From: SZUA-430 sp964561925
GTDB lineage: Bacteria > Pseudomonadota > Alphaproteobacteria > Micropepsales > Micropepsaceae
Direction of reading: 5' to 3'
Length of the DNA: 64,000 bases
Assembly (NCBI GenBank): GCA_964561925.1
Contig: CAZLRW010000008.1
Location: forward strand, 1 to 64,000
The position numbers and the translations under genes were made by a program. Shown in pieces: positions 41,221-50,242 of this stretch (its first letter is position 1; every line of letters starts with the position of its first letter). The notes under the pieces are model-generated. The model did not search any database, was not told where the DNA came from, and worked only from the letters and a program-made list of their open reading frames with translations.

Positions 41221-43488
41221 CTAGAATAGTCCGTCGGTGCGCTTAGGTGGCGCCGCCGGGATGGGGCCATCGGCGTCCCAGCTCATGGAACAGCCGATCG
41301 TTCGCTCGAAGTGCGCGCGACATTCTTTTAGGTCCGGGAATACGTAGCCCCAGGCCCGCCTACGATCTTCCTGACGCTGGACGCGCCGCGTGGTGGCGTC
41401 GCCCTCCGGCGGCGGCAGTAGCCGCGCCAACTTCATGCCGAAGGCAACTTCAGCGAGCTGGTAGCGAACGTTCTCGCTCTGAGCAAAATCCTTGTACTGT
41501 TGGAAGAGTTCGTCCGACGAGACCCATTCGGCCCATTCCGAATCTGCGCCACCTTCCGCTGCCTTGGAATTCGGCGAGCGCCCATCCCGCGAGTTGCGAC
41601 CTTCCCGCAACATGGCCAAATACCAGCGATCGGTAGGGGCCATACTCCAGAGCTTCTGCTCGAGCAGCGCTTGGCTCTGCGGGGCGCGTCGAACGTTGAA
41701 CGATGTCAGGTCCAAATGAAGCAGGTAATGCATGAATGCTTCACGCCCACCTACCTGCCATTCGGCCTCAAGCTCCTCGAAATACCTATGGTCCTGGGCG
41801 CGCTTGTTGCTGACGTCGAGAACGCAATATCGCCGCTCATCGGTCGACGCGGGCACGACCCAATCGGAATTGCTCGCCATGATGAGATGAACGTGGTTGG
41901 GCGCGTTCTTGGAGTCGATGCCCTTGCGTTCGATCCGAATGGTGTCGCTGGTGATCAGCGTCTTCAGCGCCCCTTCGCCTTGCTTGTCACCGGCCCAAAA
42001 TGCCTCGTCGGCCAAGACAACGATCGCCGTTTCGAGATGCGCGTTGAAGTTCCCAACGAGATGTTGTGAATGCGCCATCGTCACGAAGTGGTCGCCGAAG
42101 AGTTCGCCGAAGTGGGCGCCAAAGAACGTCTTGCCGGTGCCCTTCGCGCCGCGCATGACGATCGCCACTTGGCCTGGCGACGACGGATCCTGAACGGCGC
42201 GCGCGCACCACCGGATCAAGTAGTCGAACGTCTCCGTATCGTCGGAGCAGATGACTTCGCGCACGAAGGCCAGGAACTTCGAGCAGTCGCCCTCGATCGG
42301 TTCGGCCGCGAAGCCCTGCCATTGGTTGTAGATCGTTGCAGGCAGCGTCTTGCCCGGCGCAAAGACGACTTTCTGATACTGACGGCGACCGCGCCACTTC
42401 AACCACGCGTGGCCCGCGGGCGTCAGTTTGATGTCGCCAGCCTTGTTTGGAAACTCCACGAGTTGGTTACCGAACAAGTCTCTGAACGCGTTCGGGGTTA
42501 TGTGCGCAAGATACCGATTACCCGTTCTTGGATCGACATCTTCGCGGAACACAAACGAAGCGCGACCGTCGAGGGCGAAAAAATAATCTCGGTTGATCTC
42601 CGCAAGCATGGGTGACGCCGCGGCGGGACGCCATGGACGCCGTTTTCCCGCCCTGAGGCCGCTTCGTATCGTTCGCTCGGCTTCTTGGCGGGTGAGACCC
42701 GCCTTCTCTGCCGCCTCGAGCAATTTCGACGCGACATCACTCTCGACCGCGGCCGCTGCCCCGACCAACTTGCCGCAGATGAATGCCGCCACATTCAGCG
42801 TGTGGTTTCGCGTCCCTTCCTTAGCGTTGACGACCGTCTCGATCCGCGTGTCAATCTCCTTGACCACGGCATTCTGATCGGCCTCGGAGAGCGGCTCGTC
42901 CGTGACCATGAGCGCGCCACTCACTGGCGGCGGAAGTGGCGTGTCGCAAACCAAATCCAGCAGCCACTCGGGCGCCGACGCGACCTCGCAGTCGTTCGGC
43001 GAAATCAACCACTCGTACGCGCCTGCTTCCCCTTCAGACGGCGGCGCCACGACGTAGCCTCCATCGCCGCGAACGTCGACGCCAGGAGCGACTCGGCTTG
43101 TGGAATTGTGAAGGGCGCGGTCTGCTGGGTACTTGAAGTAGATATGAACGCCACCGCGGGGCGTCTTTGCCCGTGGCGTCTTTGGCAGGGGCCCGTGTCT
43201 CGCTTCGACTGCGGCCAGCCAACTCATTCCGTCGATCTTCTTCGACTCGTCGACGTCAATGTCGATCGCGAAGACGCCGGACAGCGGGCCCATGCGGACG
43301 CCGATCATGGCGGGCGGCGTTCGCTTCCACCAAGCCATCACAGTCTTGATGTCGTTCGTGGCGTCTCTGAAGCCGCGCTTCGTCTTCGGCGTCTTGTCTG
43401 GCTTCACGGGGAACAAGTGCCAGCCAAGCTTGAGGTACAACTCGATCGCTTGCAGCAAGCGCGCCAGAAGTTGGATGGCCGCGCTCAT
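41221..43488 (-). CDS. Primase-polymerase / superfamily 3-type helicase
   Basis: A 755-residue replication protein. Residues about 5-190 are a bifunctional primase-polymerase domain with the metal motif FAIDIDVDES and the GGVHIYFKYP block. A linker follows, and from about 400 a D5/VirE-like helicase with Walker A GAKGTGKTFFG, a Walker B-like VVLADEAFWAG and the sensor VHLIMASNSDWVVP. Such proteins replicate phage satellites, P4-like elements and some plasmids. It overlaps the AlpA-like gene by four bases (ATGA), which fixes the start at 43,488. Confidence 0.9.
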   Translation of the reverse strand: MSAAIQLLARLLQAIELYLKLGWHLFPVKPDKTPKTKRGFRDATNDIKTVMAWWKRTPPAMIGVRMGPLSGVFAIDIDVDESKKIDGMSWLAAVEARHGPLPKTPRAKTPRGGVHIYFKYPADRALHNSTSRVAPGVDVRGDGGYVVAPPSEGEAGAYEWLISPNDCEVASAPEWLLDLVCDTPLPPPVSGALMVTDEPLSEADQNAVVKEIDTRIETVVNAKEGTRNHTLNVAAFICGKLVGAAAAVESDVASKLLEAAEKAGLTRQEAERTIRSGLRAGKRRPWRPAAASPMLAEINRDYFFALDGRASFVFREDVDPRTGNRYLAHITPNAFRDLFGNQLVEFPNKAGDIKLTPAGHAWLKWRGRRQYQKVVFAPGKTLPATIYNQWQGFAAEPIEGDCSKFLAFVREVICSDDTETFDYLIRWCARAVQDPSSPGQVAIVMRGAKGTGKTFFGAHFGELFGDHFVTMAHSQHLVGNFNAHLETAIVVLADEAFWAGDKQGEGALKTLITSDTIRIERKGIDSKNAPNHVHLIMASNSDWVVPASTDERRYCVLDVSNKRAQDHRYFEELEAEWQVGGREAFMHYLLHLDLTSFNVRRAPQSQALLEQKLWSMAPTDRWYLAMLREGRNSRDGRSPNSKAAEGGADSEWAEWVSSDELFQQYKDFAQSENVRYQLAEVAFGMKLARLLPPPEGDATTRRVQRQEDRRRAWGYVFPDLKECRAHFERTIGCSMSWDADGPIPAAPPKRTDGLF

Positions 43489-43679
43489 AGCCCGCCGCTC
43501 CGCGTGCTTTCGATGTAGGCAAGCACCTCGGAGAGAAGAAAGCACCTCCGTGAGTTATACGGCGTGTACGACGGAATCTTCCCTTTTTTGGCCAGGCGTT
43601 GAATCTGCCAGTACTTGGCCCCGACCGCGTCGGCGGTTTGCTTTGTGTTGATGTAGGGCTCGGGCTTCGGCTCGCGCAC
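43485..43679 (-). CDS. AlpA/excisionase-like helix-turn-helix protein
   Basis: A 64-residue DNA-binding protein with a MerR-like winged helix: INTKQTADAVGAKYWQIQRLAKKGKIPSYTPYNSRRCFLLSEVLAYIES. AlpA-type proteins regulate integrase expression or act as excisionases of P4-like elements. It leads a two-gene unit with the primase/helicase, as in many satellite elements. Confidence 0.85.
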   Translation of the reverse strand: MREPKPEPYINTKQTADAVGAKYWQIQRLAKKGKIPSYTPYNSRRCFLLSEVLAYIESTRSGGL

Positions 43680-44159
43680 AGAATTGCTCCTCGGGTTGAA
43701 TGGAACCCGCCGTGCGCGTGTCTGCGTTGGAGAAGAACCAGCGAGAGGCGGCGCCAGCGAAGATCCGTGAAGAAGTTCACGAACGTCTAGGCGCTCGTTC
43801 CCGGGGACACGGACTATCGTGTCACCGAAACTGCGCCAACCAAGCCTCTATTCCATGAAGACCCGACGCTGGTCCTTGTTCGGACTCGAATCGGTCTGGC
43901 CGCCATATTCACGGCAAAGAGTGAAGTGTCAACGAGCTCTCCCCTCCCCTTCCCCATGCGCCACTACATAAGAGCCCGTGTGAGCTGTTTGACCCGCGGC
44001 CGAACTCACACACCTTGGGCCCAAGGGCACCGACGCACAGACCGGAGGGGAGGAGGGGAGGATTGTTGTGGATAGTCGCGTGGGTGCACGCCAGTGAAAA
44101 CAGCGAGTCGGACATCGAACGGAGTCTAGGGCATCGTGTCCCGAAAACAGGAGGCGATC
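43680..44159. other. Gene-free region upstream of the replication operon
   Basis: These 480 bp hold no frame I would support. They should contain the promoter of the AlpA-primase operon on the minus strand. The 68-residue leftward frame at 43,909-44,115 is Gly/Ser-rich with no ribosome site and is not counted. I see no long repeat or hairpin. Confidence 0.5.
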
Positions 44160-44423
44160 ATGGATGCCAAGGAATTTACGGAGTTGACAGTGGAACTGAT
44201 AGCGCTCGGTCAATCGGCTGGTACCCACCACCGAGAACGGCCGGGCTACTCCTACTTGGGGCCGGGCGATGCCGCCCCGGCGCAGCTCGGAGAACGGCTC
44301 CACGCCGCGGGCGGGTCGATGGCCATGAGGCATGCTCACCGCGCCGTCGAACAGGCGGTCGGCCCGGCAGCAGCCCGCGAACTAGAGATGGCCTGGGGCG
44401 GAATCGGAAAATGGGTTGACTAG
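44160..44423 (+). CDS. Small hypothetical protein (87 aa)
   Basis: The ATG at 44,160 follows an excellent AGGAGG with five to six bases of spacing, and the frame ends normally. The protein is helical (AKEFTELTVELIALGQSAG, then LGERLHAAGGSMAMRHAHRAVEQAVG) with no known motif. A GTG at 44,136 would add eight residues but lies before the ribosome site. It stands alone in the mobile region. Confidence 0.6.
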   Translation: MDAKEFTELTVELIALGQSAGTHHRERPGYSYLGPGDAAPAQLGERLHAAGGSMAMRHAHRAVEQAVGPAAARELEMAWGGIGKWVD

Positions 44424-44526
44424 AACCACACGTGCGACGCTACGCATTCTGTCAAGCGGGTCCAAAAATCGCTGGGCCATCGGCGCTGGCGTGTGGTCCA
44501 AAAATCATCAGGAAAGAAAGAAAATA

Positions 44527-44640
44527 CGTAGACATCCGTAGACACCCGTAGCCTCACCCTTCCAGGCCGCGTCTCTCGGGCCTCTTCTGCTCTACGTATC
44601 TTCTCGGCAACATCCGTAGACATGCGTAGACATGCGTAAC
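44527..44640. repeat. CGTAGACA short direct repeats
   Basis: CGTAGACA(T/C) occurs at 44,527, 44,537, 44,615 and 44,625, with a truncated CGTAAC at 44,635. Neighbouring units are exactly 10 bp apart, one helical turn. The two clusters flank an 80-bp segment just downstream of the nuclease-like gene. They may bind a regulator or a replication protein; nothing in the sequence decides which. Confidence 0.6.
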
Positions 44641-44647
44641 CGTCAGT

Positions 44648-45157
44648 TCAGATGCCGAAGAGGGCCTCTGCGACGGCGTCTAGCGTGTCGATCTTCCTGA
44701 AACGGCTCTTCGACAACACTCTCATAGTAGGCCGCTCCCCCTTCCTCCCGGTGCTGTCGGCCCGCGCCTGCTTCGCGATGCGTTCACCAAGGTCGGGAAC
44801 CGGCTGTCCACATACCCCACCGAACCAGTAGTAAGGCCCGAGCTCCATCGTTTGGTCGTCGAAGCGGATCCAGATCACGCAGCCGCTCGGCTTGCCTGCC
44901 AGCCCGGTGTTCACAGTAACCTTGGCCGCTCGCGCCTCCCTGTGGCTCGCCTTCAACTGCACGTGCCGCAGAACGCGATTGCATTCGAGCACAAGATCGT
45001 AGCCGCCGCGATCGACCTCGGCTCGCAAGACTTCGATGTCGCGCCTACCGCGGCACCACAGCAGACGCAGCAGTTCGCCCACGAACAGATGTTCGATGAG
45101 CTTCTCGCGCAAACTCGAGTCGAGCCAATGGCTCTCGGCCAACATGGCCCGATTCAT
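44648..45157 (-). CDS. PD-(D/E)XK nuclease-fold protein
   Basis: A 169-residue protein. The N-terminal part shows the pattern of the PD-(D/E)XK fold: Glu in EHLFVGELLRLLW, then RGGYDLVLECNRVLRHVQLKAS, where GYD, the next Glu and QLK fit the metal-binding Asp, Glu and Lys. The rest contains VIWIRFDDQTMELGPYYWFGG. A restriction endonuclease or repair-like nuclease is plausible. It diverges from an XRE regulator resembling the C proteins of restriction-modification systems. No methyltransferase lies nearby, so a full R-M system is not present. Confidence 0.65.
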   Translation of the reverse strand: MNRAMLAESHWLDSSLREKLIEHLFVGELLRLLWCRGRRDIEVLRAEVDRGGYDLVLECNRVLRHVQLKASHREARAAKVTVNTGLAGKPSGCVIWIRFDDQTMELGPYYWFGGVCGQPVPDLGERIAKQARADSTGRKGERPTMRVLSKSRFRKIDTLDAVAEALFGI

Positions 45158-45239
45158 TGCCGCCCGACGCAGTGAAGTCCAGAAAAATGAGACTCATAGG
45201 CTGTAGACCAAAAAGCAACATATCCCTGCCCTGGAGCGG

Positions 45240-45446
45240 ATGGACATTCGCCGCCAGGTTGGTCGAAACATTAAGGCTATTCGGGAGGAACGCGGCCTCT
45301 CGCAGGAGAAGCTTGCCTTTGAGTGCAAGCTGCACCGGACCTACATCAGCGGCGTCGAGCGCGGGGTGCGAAATCCGACCATCGTCGTGCTGGACAAGAT
45401 CGCGAAAGCCCTGAAAACGAAGCTTGAGCGCCTCGTCGCGTCTTGA
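45240..45446 (+). CDS. XRE-family regulator, C-protein-like
   Basis: A 68-residue protein that is nearly all helix-turn-helix: VGRNIKAIREERGLSQEKLAFECKLHRTYISGVERGVRNPTIVVLDKIAKAL. Length and pattern match the controller proteins that time restriction endonuclease expression. It is divergent from the nuclease-fold gene with 82 bp between starts, a suitable site for joint control. Confidence 0.85.
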   Translation: MDIRRQVGRNIKAIREERGLSQEKLAFECKLHRTYISGVERGVRNPTIVVLDKIAKALKTKLERLVAS

Positions 45447-45507
45447 TGATGGTAGAGACGGGTCTGGTCGGAACCGTCTCCATATTCCTTGCGCCTATGC
45501 TGCCGCC

Positions 45508-45933
45508 TCAGGATTGAGCCGCAGCTTCGCGCTTGATCGTCAATGATCTAAGCCGCGCGACACCGTCGATAACGTGGCCCAAATTTGCAGCCTTGATCCC
45601 TGGTCCGTTTTCGGACATCGGAAATAAGTTGTTGCGAGCTGCGACAAGAATTTCGGCGTCGACAAACGCAAGAGGAAGCGCCCCTCTCGGGATCGGAACC
45701 CACTCCAATTCGCGCGTGGGACCCACGTACTGCCCAAACTCCACTTTATGGCTTGCCGAAATGAAGACGTAGATGTTCCCGACGTCGTCCATTACGTCCC
45801 CCGACACAAAACCGTATCGAGATTCCATGCGACGATCCGGCTGCCCGTGACTCTTATCGTCGGCGACCTGCACTGGGGCTCGCTCAGCGCGCGCGCCAGA
45901 GGTCTTCGGCTTCGTTGATTTCTTACTCACCAT
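45508..45933 (-). CDS. Hypothetical protein
   Basis: A 141-residue soluble protein. A basic N-terminal tail (MVSKKSTKPKTSGARAER) precedes a strand-rich domain (MESRYGFVSGDVMDDVGNIYVFISASHKVEFGQYVG). The start at 45,933 has GAAAGGACG in front and is preferred to an upstream start that would add 33 Pro/Gly-rich residues. I recognise no family. Confidence 0.6.
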   Translation of the reverse strand: MVSKKSTKPKTSGARAERAPVQVADDKSHGQPDRRMESRYGFVSGDVMDDVGNIYVFISASHKVEFGQYVGPTRELEWVPIPRGALPLAFVDAEILVAARNNLFPMSENGPGIKAANLGHVIDGVARLRSLTIKREAAAQS

Positions 45934-46163
45934 AGTCTGCGTCCTTTCCAAGATAATCTCGGGACGCACATCTCCTTGATAGGGGCAGAGGCGCGGCCCG
46001 AGCCCGACCGAAGGGTCGAGAGGGTCAAACAAGCCAATCCTCTATCCTAGGCCCCACGCGCCCTCAGTATTCGCGCGTGAGACTATGGACAGCTTGCACC
46101 GGATCGACAGCGGCGCAAACCGAAAAAGTGCCAGTCGCCGTACCAACTTGCGGATAGGCTCGA

Positions 46164-46514
46164 TCAGTCCTTGATCTTCTTGAAGCAGTCGTCGATCCCA
46201 AGCACCTTCAGCTTCGAGCACTCGAGGACGCGCGTGTCTTCGAGCCGAGGCGTGATCATGACCAAGAACGACCGGCCGTCCGCGCACGCGGCGCTCCAAA
46301 AGGCCCGGCCTCTGGCCGGTCCGCGCTTCGCGATCCCGTTGAAGAAGGCGCGCGTGACGCGGCAACCGTCGCCGATCATGAACTGCAAAACGGCCCTCTG
46401 CTGCTGAGGCGACTTCTTGAGCAAATCGTCGTTGAAGGCGTTCGTGGACGCCATAACCGGCGCGACGACGAACATTGCGAGAGCCGCGACGAGAACCGCG
46501 CGCAACCAACACAT
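46164..46514 (-). CDS. Small secreted hypothetical protein
   Basis: A 116-residue protein with a signal peptide (residues 1-23, LRAVLVAALAMFVVAPVMAS). The mature part has four Cys residues (DGCRV, SAACADG, LECSK, DDCFKK) that could form two disulfides. The start at 46,514 has GGGAGG in front; an upstream start at 46,592 lacks one. The function is unknown. Confidence 0.65.
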   Translation of the reverse strand: MCWLRAVLVAALAMFVVAPVMASTNAFNDDLLKKSPQQQRAVLQFMIGDGCRVTRAFFNGIAKRGPARGRAFWSAACADGRSFLVMITPRLEDTRVLECSKLKVLGIDDCFKKIKD

Positions 46515-46669
46515 GAATCCCTCCCTTCCGAGAAAAAACGGGGAGGAAAACACGGGGAGAAATTGACCAACAAGATACTGATGCAGGAGCAACCGGACCG
46601 CGTGACTCGAAGCTCTAACGCAGCCCGGATGCTCCTTGTTCGGTCCTCACTTGAGCTTCGCTTTGCCGC

Positions 46670-48175
46670 TCAGTAGCCTGTGTATCCTATCAGCGCCAGC
46701 GCACGCCGAAAGTCCGCACTCGTGATCGCGCGAGAGTGATGCGCCTCTATCATCTTGTCGAAGTCAGTAATACCTAGTGCCTTCAGCTTCTGCGCAAAGT
46801 CGATCGCGATGGGCCTTGCGGCTACTATACCGCCGGTCATCGGCGTGAAGTGTAAGTCAGCTTGCCAGACAATTCTCTGCTTCGGCAGGTGAACAATTGT
46901 AAGTTGTTCTGAATGCGCGTTGGGGCCGACATCGTAGAAGACCATCGTCTGCGTACCGTCAGAGATGATGTGTTTCCCCTCGAACACCTCGATCTGGGGA
47001 CCGCCTTCCGGCGGCCGGTAAGGATCGGGCGAAATCGTGCGCTTGACGCGCGCAAGCTCCTGATAAAACCCAACGTGGCCTGGTGTTGTAATCAGGGTTG
47101 CGCCGGCGTGAAAATAGCCGCGCGCACCACCACCGTGATCGCCATGTGTATGACTTGGCACCACGTACTTGATCGGCTTGCCCCCAAAACGCTCGCGCAA
47201 GGCATCAATCGTCGCCTGCGACGTCCCGAAGTCGCCAGGACAATCGACAACCACAAGGAACTCCTTGAATTCAACGATCATCACCCCGCCGATCATTGTA
47301 TCGAGATATGCGGCCTCACCGATTTGCTGGAGGCGCGGACCGCCGTTCGCGGCCGAGGGTCGGGTGTATCCTGGCGGCAGCTCGAATTGACTGTCCGCCA
47401 CTGACACGTCGATGGCGTAGACCAGATCCAGTTTGCGGGCGACCTCAGCGTTGAACCAGTCGACACGCTTCGACGGAAACATGACGCCTCCGACCGATCG
47501 CCAGTCGCTGTACTCAACTCGATCTGTGACGTCGCCATATACGCCATCGTCGCGCTTCGACTCAAAGCCGACAAAGGTACCACTCACTGCGTCCAATAGG
47601 AGATCAATGACAGTTCCATCGCGCTGCGTGAACGCGACGACATGCATTCTTCGGCCCATCCGTCGGGCCGATCCAAGCAGTTTCGCATGTGAACCCGCTT
47701 CCCATGCTTCGAGGAGCATAAGAGGTGGTATCCATCGGGGAATGAACGCCCATGGTCCGTCTGTCTGGGCACCCGCCAGATTTGCGATGACTTCATCGCC
47801 GTGGTGGTTGCGGTCCGGCTCGAAGTGGACACCAGTCGTGCCCTTGATTGCCCAGGCCCCGCCGAAACGACCAATGCCTGGATAAGCCGTATAGTTCTCC
47901 GCGAACATACGTTCGCCCACTCGATCGACAGTGATGCCCCCCGAAGTAGGCTCCCAATCCCAAGGCGGCATCGCGCGCCGACTCTGGTTGATCATTTGGC
48001 GTTGCCCAGCATACCGCAGCGTAATCGTCTTGAGTTTGCGGATCGCCTCGACACCGCCAGCGGCCGCAATCGCTCGCTCAAGGACTGCGCGGGTGGAGGG
48101 CGTCTGTGCGCCCACGCAAACAGGCACCGCCAAGCTGGACAGCACCAGCAGTGTGATTATCATGACCGTTCTCAT
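46670..48175 (-). CDS. Exported metallo-beta-lactamase-fold hydrolase
   Basis: A 501-residue protein with a signal peptide (residues 1-23, ending CVGAQ). An N-terminal lipoprotein-like beta domain of about 260 residues follows. Then comes an MBL-fold domain with the zinc motif SHTHGDHGGGARGYF, further ligands near NAHSEQLTIVHLPK, and IVWQADLHF. MBL enzymes hydrolyse many ester, amide and phosphodiester bonds; this substrate is unknown. The first 14 codon bases overlap the start of the divergent AraC gene, so the pair probably shares control elements. Confidence 0.85.
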   Translation of the reverse strand: MRTVMIITLLVLSSLAVPVCVGAQTPSTRAVLERAIAAAGGVEAIRKLKTITLRYAGQRQMINQSRRAMPPWDWEPTSGGITVDRVGERMFAENYTAYPGIGRFGGAWAIKGTTGVHFEPDRNHHGDEVIANLAGAQTDGPWAFIPRWIPPLMLLEAWEAGSHAKLLGSARRMGRRMHVVAFTQRDGTVIDLLLDAVSGTFVGFESKRDDGVYGDVTDRVEYSDWRSVGGVMFPSKRVDWFNAEVARKLDLVYAIDVSVADSQFELPPGYTRPSAANGGPRLQQIGEAAYLDTMIGGVMIVEFKEFLVVVDCPGDFGTSQATIDALRERFGGKPIKYVVPSHTHGDHGGGARGYFHAGATLITTPGHVGFYQELARVKRTISPDPYRPPEGGPQIEVFEGKHIISDGTQTMVFYDVGPNAHSEQLTIVHLPKQRIVWQADLHFTPMTGGIVAARPIAIDFAQKLKALGITDFDKMIEAHHSRAITSADFRRALALIGYTGY

Positions 48176-49052
48176 AGGTTCAAACTCCCACGATCTCAGC
48201 GACACTGTCTTGAACGAATGCAAGGTTGATTGTGCATGCCACGAACCACGGGACCTCGCCGCCGGCGAGTTCTACGGCGCGGTCGCAGCCACACGGGACG
48301 TCTCGGGTTTCTTGCTTTCGGAGATCCATCATGCCGAGCGGCGGCATCTCCCTACCCATTCGCATCAGTCAGCCTATTTCATCCTATTGCTCTCGGGGAG
48401 TTATTCCGAGACCTACGGTAGTCGCAGCTTCGACTACTGTCCGCTGACCGTGTGGTGGCACAAGCCCGGCATTGTGCATCGCGATGCGATCGGTGAGCGT
48501 GGCGGTCGCTTCTTCAACGTCGAATTGACGCGCTCCAGCTTCGAGTCCCTGACCCAAGCAGAGAAAGTGCGTGATGATTTCGCCGAGCGAGGTACGCCCC
48601 TCGTCTGGCTGGCATGCCGCTTATTCCGCGAGCTGCGCGCCTGGCAACCCTATTCTGCTCTGGCCGCTGAGAGTCTTACACTTGAAATGGCGGCATTGGC
48701 GCTCAGACAGGGCACAATACCGAGCGCAGCGGGCTCACCTTGGCTCTCGCTGGTGGTCGACCGTTTGAACGCCGAACCCGCGCACCGCCATACCGCAGTG
48801 GAGCTTGCGCGGCTTGCGGGCGTACACCCTGTCCATCTCGCGGCAGTGTTTCGCAAGGCCTTTCGCCAAACGATGGGGGACTACCTTCGTCAAATACGCG
48901 TTCGTCGAGCGGCAGACCTGCTCAGGCAGCCCGATCACTCTTTGGCCGAGATCGCGGCAATAGTCGGTTTCACAGACCAAAGCCACTTCACACGCAACTT
49001 TCGTAGCGTCGTAGGTCTAACCCCGGGCGCCTTCAGGAAGGTGCTAATCTAG
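48162..49052 (+). CDS. AraC-family transcriptional regulator
   Basis: A 296-residue regulator with a cupin-type N-terminal domain (LPTHSHQSAYFILLLSGSYSETYGSRSFDYCPLTVWWHKPG). The C-terminal double helix-turn-helix spans ELARLAGVHPVHLAAVFRKAFRQTMGDYLRQIRVRRAADLL and IAAIVGFTDQSHFTRNFRSVVGLTPGAFR. The ATG at 48,162 overlaps the divergent MBL gene by 14 bp; an internal TTG at 48,201 is an alternative start. It likely controls the MBL gene. Confidence 0.88.
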   Translation: MTVLIGSNSHDLSDTVLNECKVDCACHEPRDLAAGEFYGAVAATRDVSGFLLSEIHHAERRHLPTHSHQSAYFILLLSGSYSETYGSRSFDYCPLTVWWHKPGIVHRDAIGERGGRFFNVELTRSSFESLTQAEKVRDDFAERGTPLVWLACRLFRELRAWQPYSALAAESLTLEMAALALRQGTIPSAAGSPWLSLVVDRLNAEPAHRHTAVELARLAGVHPVHLAAVFRKAFRQTMGDYLRQIRVRRAADLLRQPDHSLAEIAAIVGFTDQSHFTRNFRSVVGLTPGAFRKVLI

Positions 49053-49088
49053 GCTAGAGCAGTCAAACAACCTCACGCTACCTTCTCG

Positions 49089-49114
49089 AAAAAAGGGCGG
49101 GAGTGATCCCGCCC
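49089..49114 (-). terminator. Rho-independent terminator of the receptor/OmpA operon
   Basis: On the minus strand an 8-bp stem GGGCGGGA/TCCCGCCC with a four-base loop is followed by six T. It lies 28 bases after the stop of the OmpA-like gene and is the clearest intrinsic terminator in the window. Confidence 0.9.
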
Positions 49115-49141
49115 AAGTGACTGCGTTGGTGCTAGGGTACG

Positions 49142-50167
49142 CTAGTTCAAGTCAATCGTGGCTCGCCGGTTCTGAGGCTCCTTCACCCCGTCACCGGATT
49201 GAACCATGAGCTCGGACTCGCCTTTGCCTGAGGCTGAGATGGCATCGGGCGAGACACCGAGTCGGATGAGCTCATCCTTCACCGCGCCGGCGCGGCGAAG
49301 GGAGAGCGATTCGTTGTAGGCGGGAGAGCCGACCGTGTCGGTGTGGCCGACGACGGCGATACGGGCAGCGCCACCTGCTTTCGCCGCCGCGGCCGCTTCC
49401 GCGACCACCGCTTGCGCTTCGGCCGTCAGGTTCGCCTTGTTGAAGCCGAAGAAGACGATGAACTGCTTCGGCGGCGGTGGTGCAGCTGGCGGAGCTGGCG
49501 GCGGCGGCGCAGGCGCGGGCGCCGCGGCTGGCGCGTCGTAACCGTACTTGAAGCCAAGCGTGACCAGATGCTTGATCGCATCGGATTCACCCGAGAGAAC
49601 CACGCCGCCCGATGTCGTGTCGTACGCGCCGACATCGGCGTAGAGCACGCGATAGGTCAGCGAGTAGTCCCAATCGTCGTCCAGGCGGTAGTTGAGCCCG
49701 ATGATGCCTTGGGCTGCCGGAACCACATCGCTGCTGTCCACCCCTACGTGGTCCTTGAAGCGGGCATTGTCGATGCCCGCGCCAACGCCAAGCATGAAGC
49801 CCCAGTTGCCATTGTCGGACCGCCCATCCCACAACAGGTTGGCAAAGCCCGTGATCTCGCGCAGCTCGCCGTTGAGAACGGAAAGCCCATTGCGCTCCCC
49901 CACGTCGTTGTGACGGAGCCCCACCTCGAACTCGAAAAGCAGGTCAGGATCATCGAACGCATACCCGACCGTGCCGAGAACGCCCCAGCCCGCATCGAAC
50001 GAATAGCTGTTCGGTGTGCTCTCGATGTCCATGTCGTTGACGAATGACGCACCGACATCGAAGCCGAGATACCATCCGTGCCGGTTGTGGTCCGCAGCAG
50101 CCACACCGCTCAAGACCATGAGCGACGCTGCGAAGATCGCCCCGCGCCGCGCTCCTGAAACCAACAT
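49142..50167 (-). CDS. OmpA-family outer-membrane protein
   Basis: A 341-residue protein with a signal peptide (ending GVAAAD). An eight-stranded beta-barrel of about 190 residues follows (HGWYLGFDVGASFVND, then LGFKYGYD), then a Pro/Ala linker (APAPAPPPPAPPAAPPPPK). The C-terminal OmpA domain has HTDTVGSPAYNESLSLRRAGAVKDELI and the peptidoglycan-binding SGKGE and NRRATIDL. The start at 50,167 has GAGGGGG in front; the ATG at 50,182 is also possible. It is the last gene of the three-gene receptor operon. Confidence 0.92.
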   Translation of the reverse strand: MLVSGARRGAIFAASLMVLSGVAAADHNRHGWYLGFDVGASFVNDMDIESTPNSYSFDAGWGVLGTVGYAFDDPDLLFEFEVGLRHNDVGERNGLSVLNGELREITGFANLLWDGRSDNGNWGFMLGVGAGIDNARFKDHVGVDSSDVVPAAQGIIGLNYRLDDDWDYSLTYRVLYADVGAYDTTSGGVVLSGESDAIKHLVTLGFKYGYDAPAAAPAPAPPPPAPPAAPPPPKQFIVFFGFNKANLTAEAQAVVAEAAAAAKAGGAARIAVVGHTDTVGSPAYNESLSLRRAGAVKDELIRLGVSPDAISASGKGESELMVQSGDGVKEPQNRRATIDLN

Positions 50168-50242
50168 CACGCCCCCTCTCATTTGTTCAACTCCACCCGT
50201 TACAGAGCCGCTCCCGCGGCCTCCCCTTCTGCGTCTTTCAAT

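Noticed and set aside
43909..44115. A 68-codon leftward frame upstream of the AlpA operon
   Set aside because: No ribosome site, low complexity (Gly/Ser/Pro), no family blocks.
44648..45446. Complete restriction-modification system
   Set aside because: No DNA methyltransferase motif occurs in any frame nearby, so only an orphan nuclease/regulator pair can be claimed.
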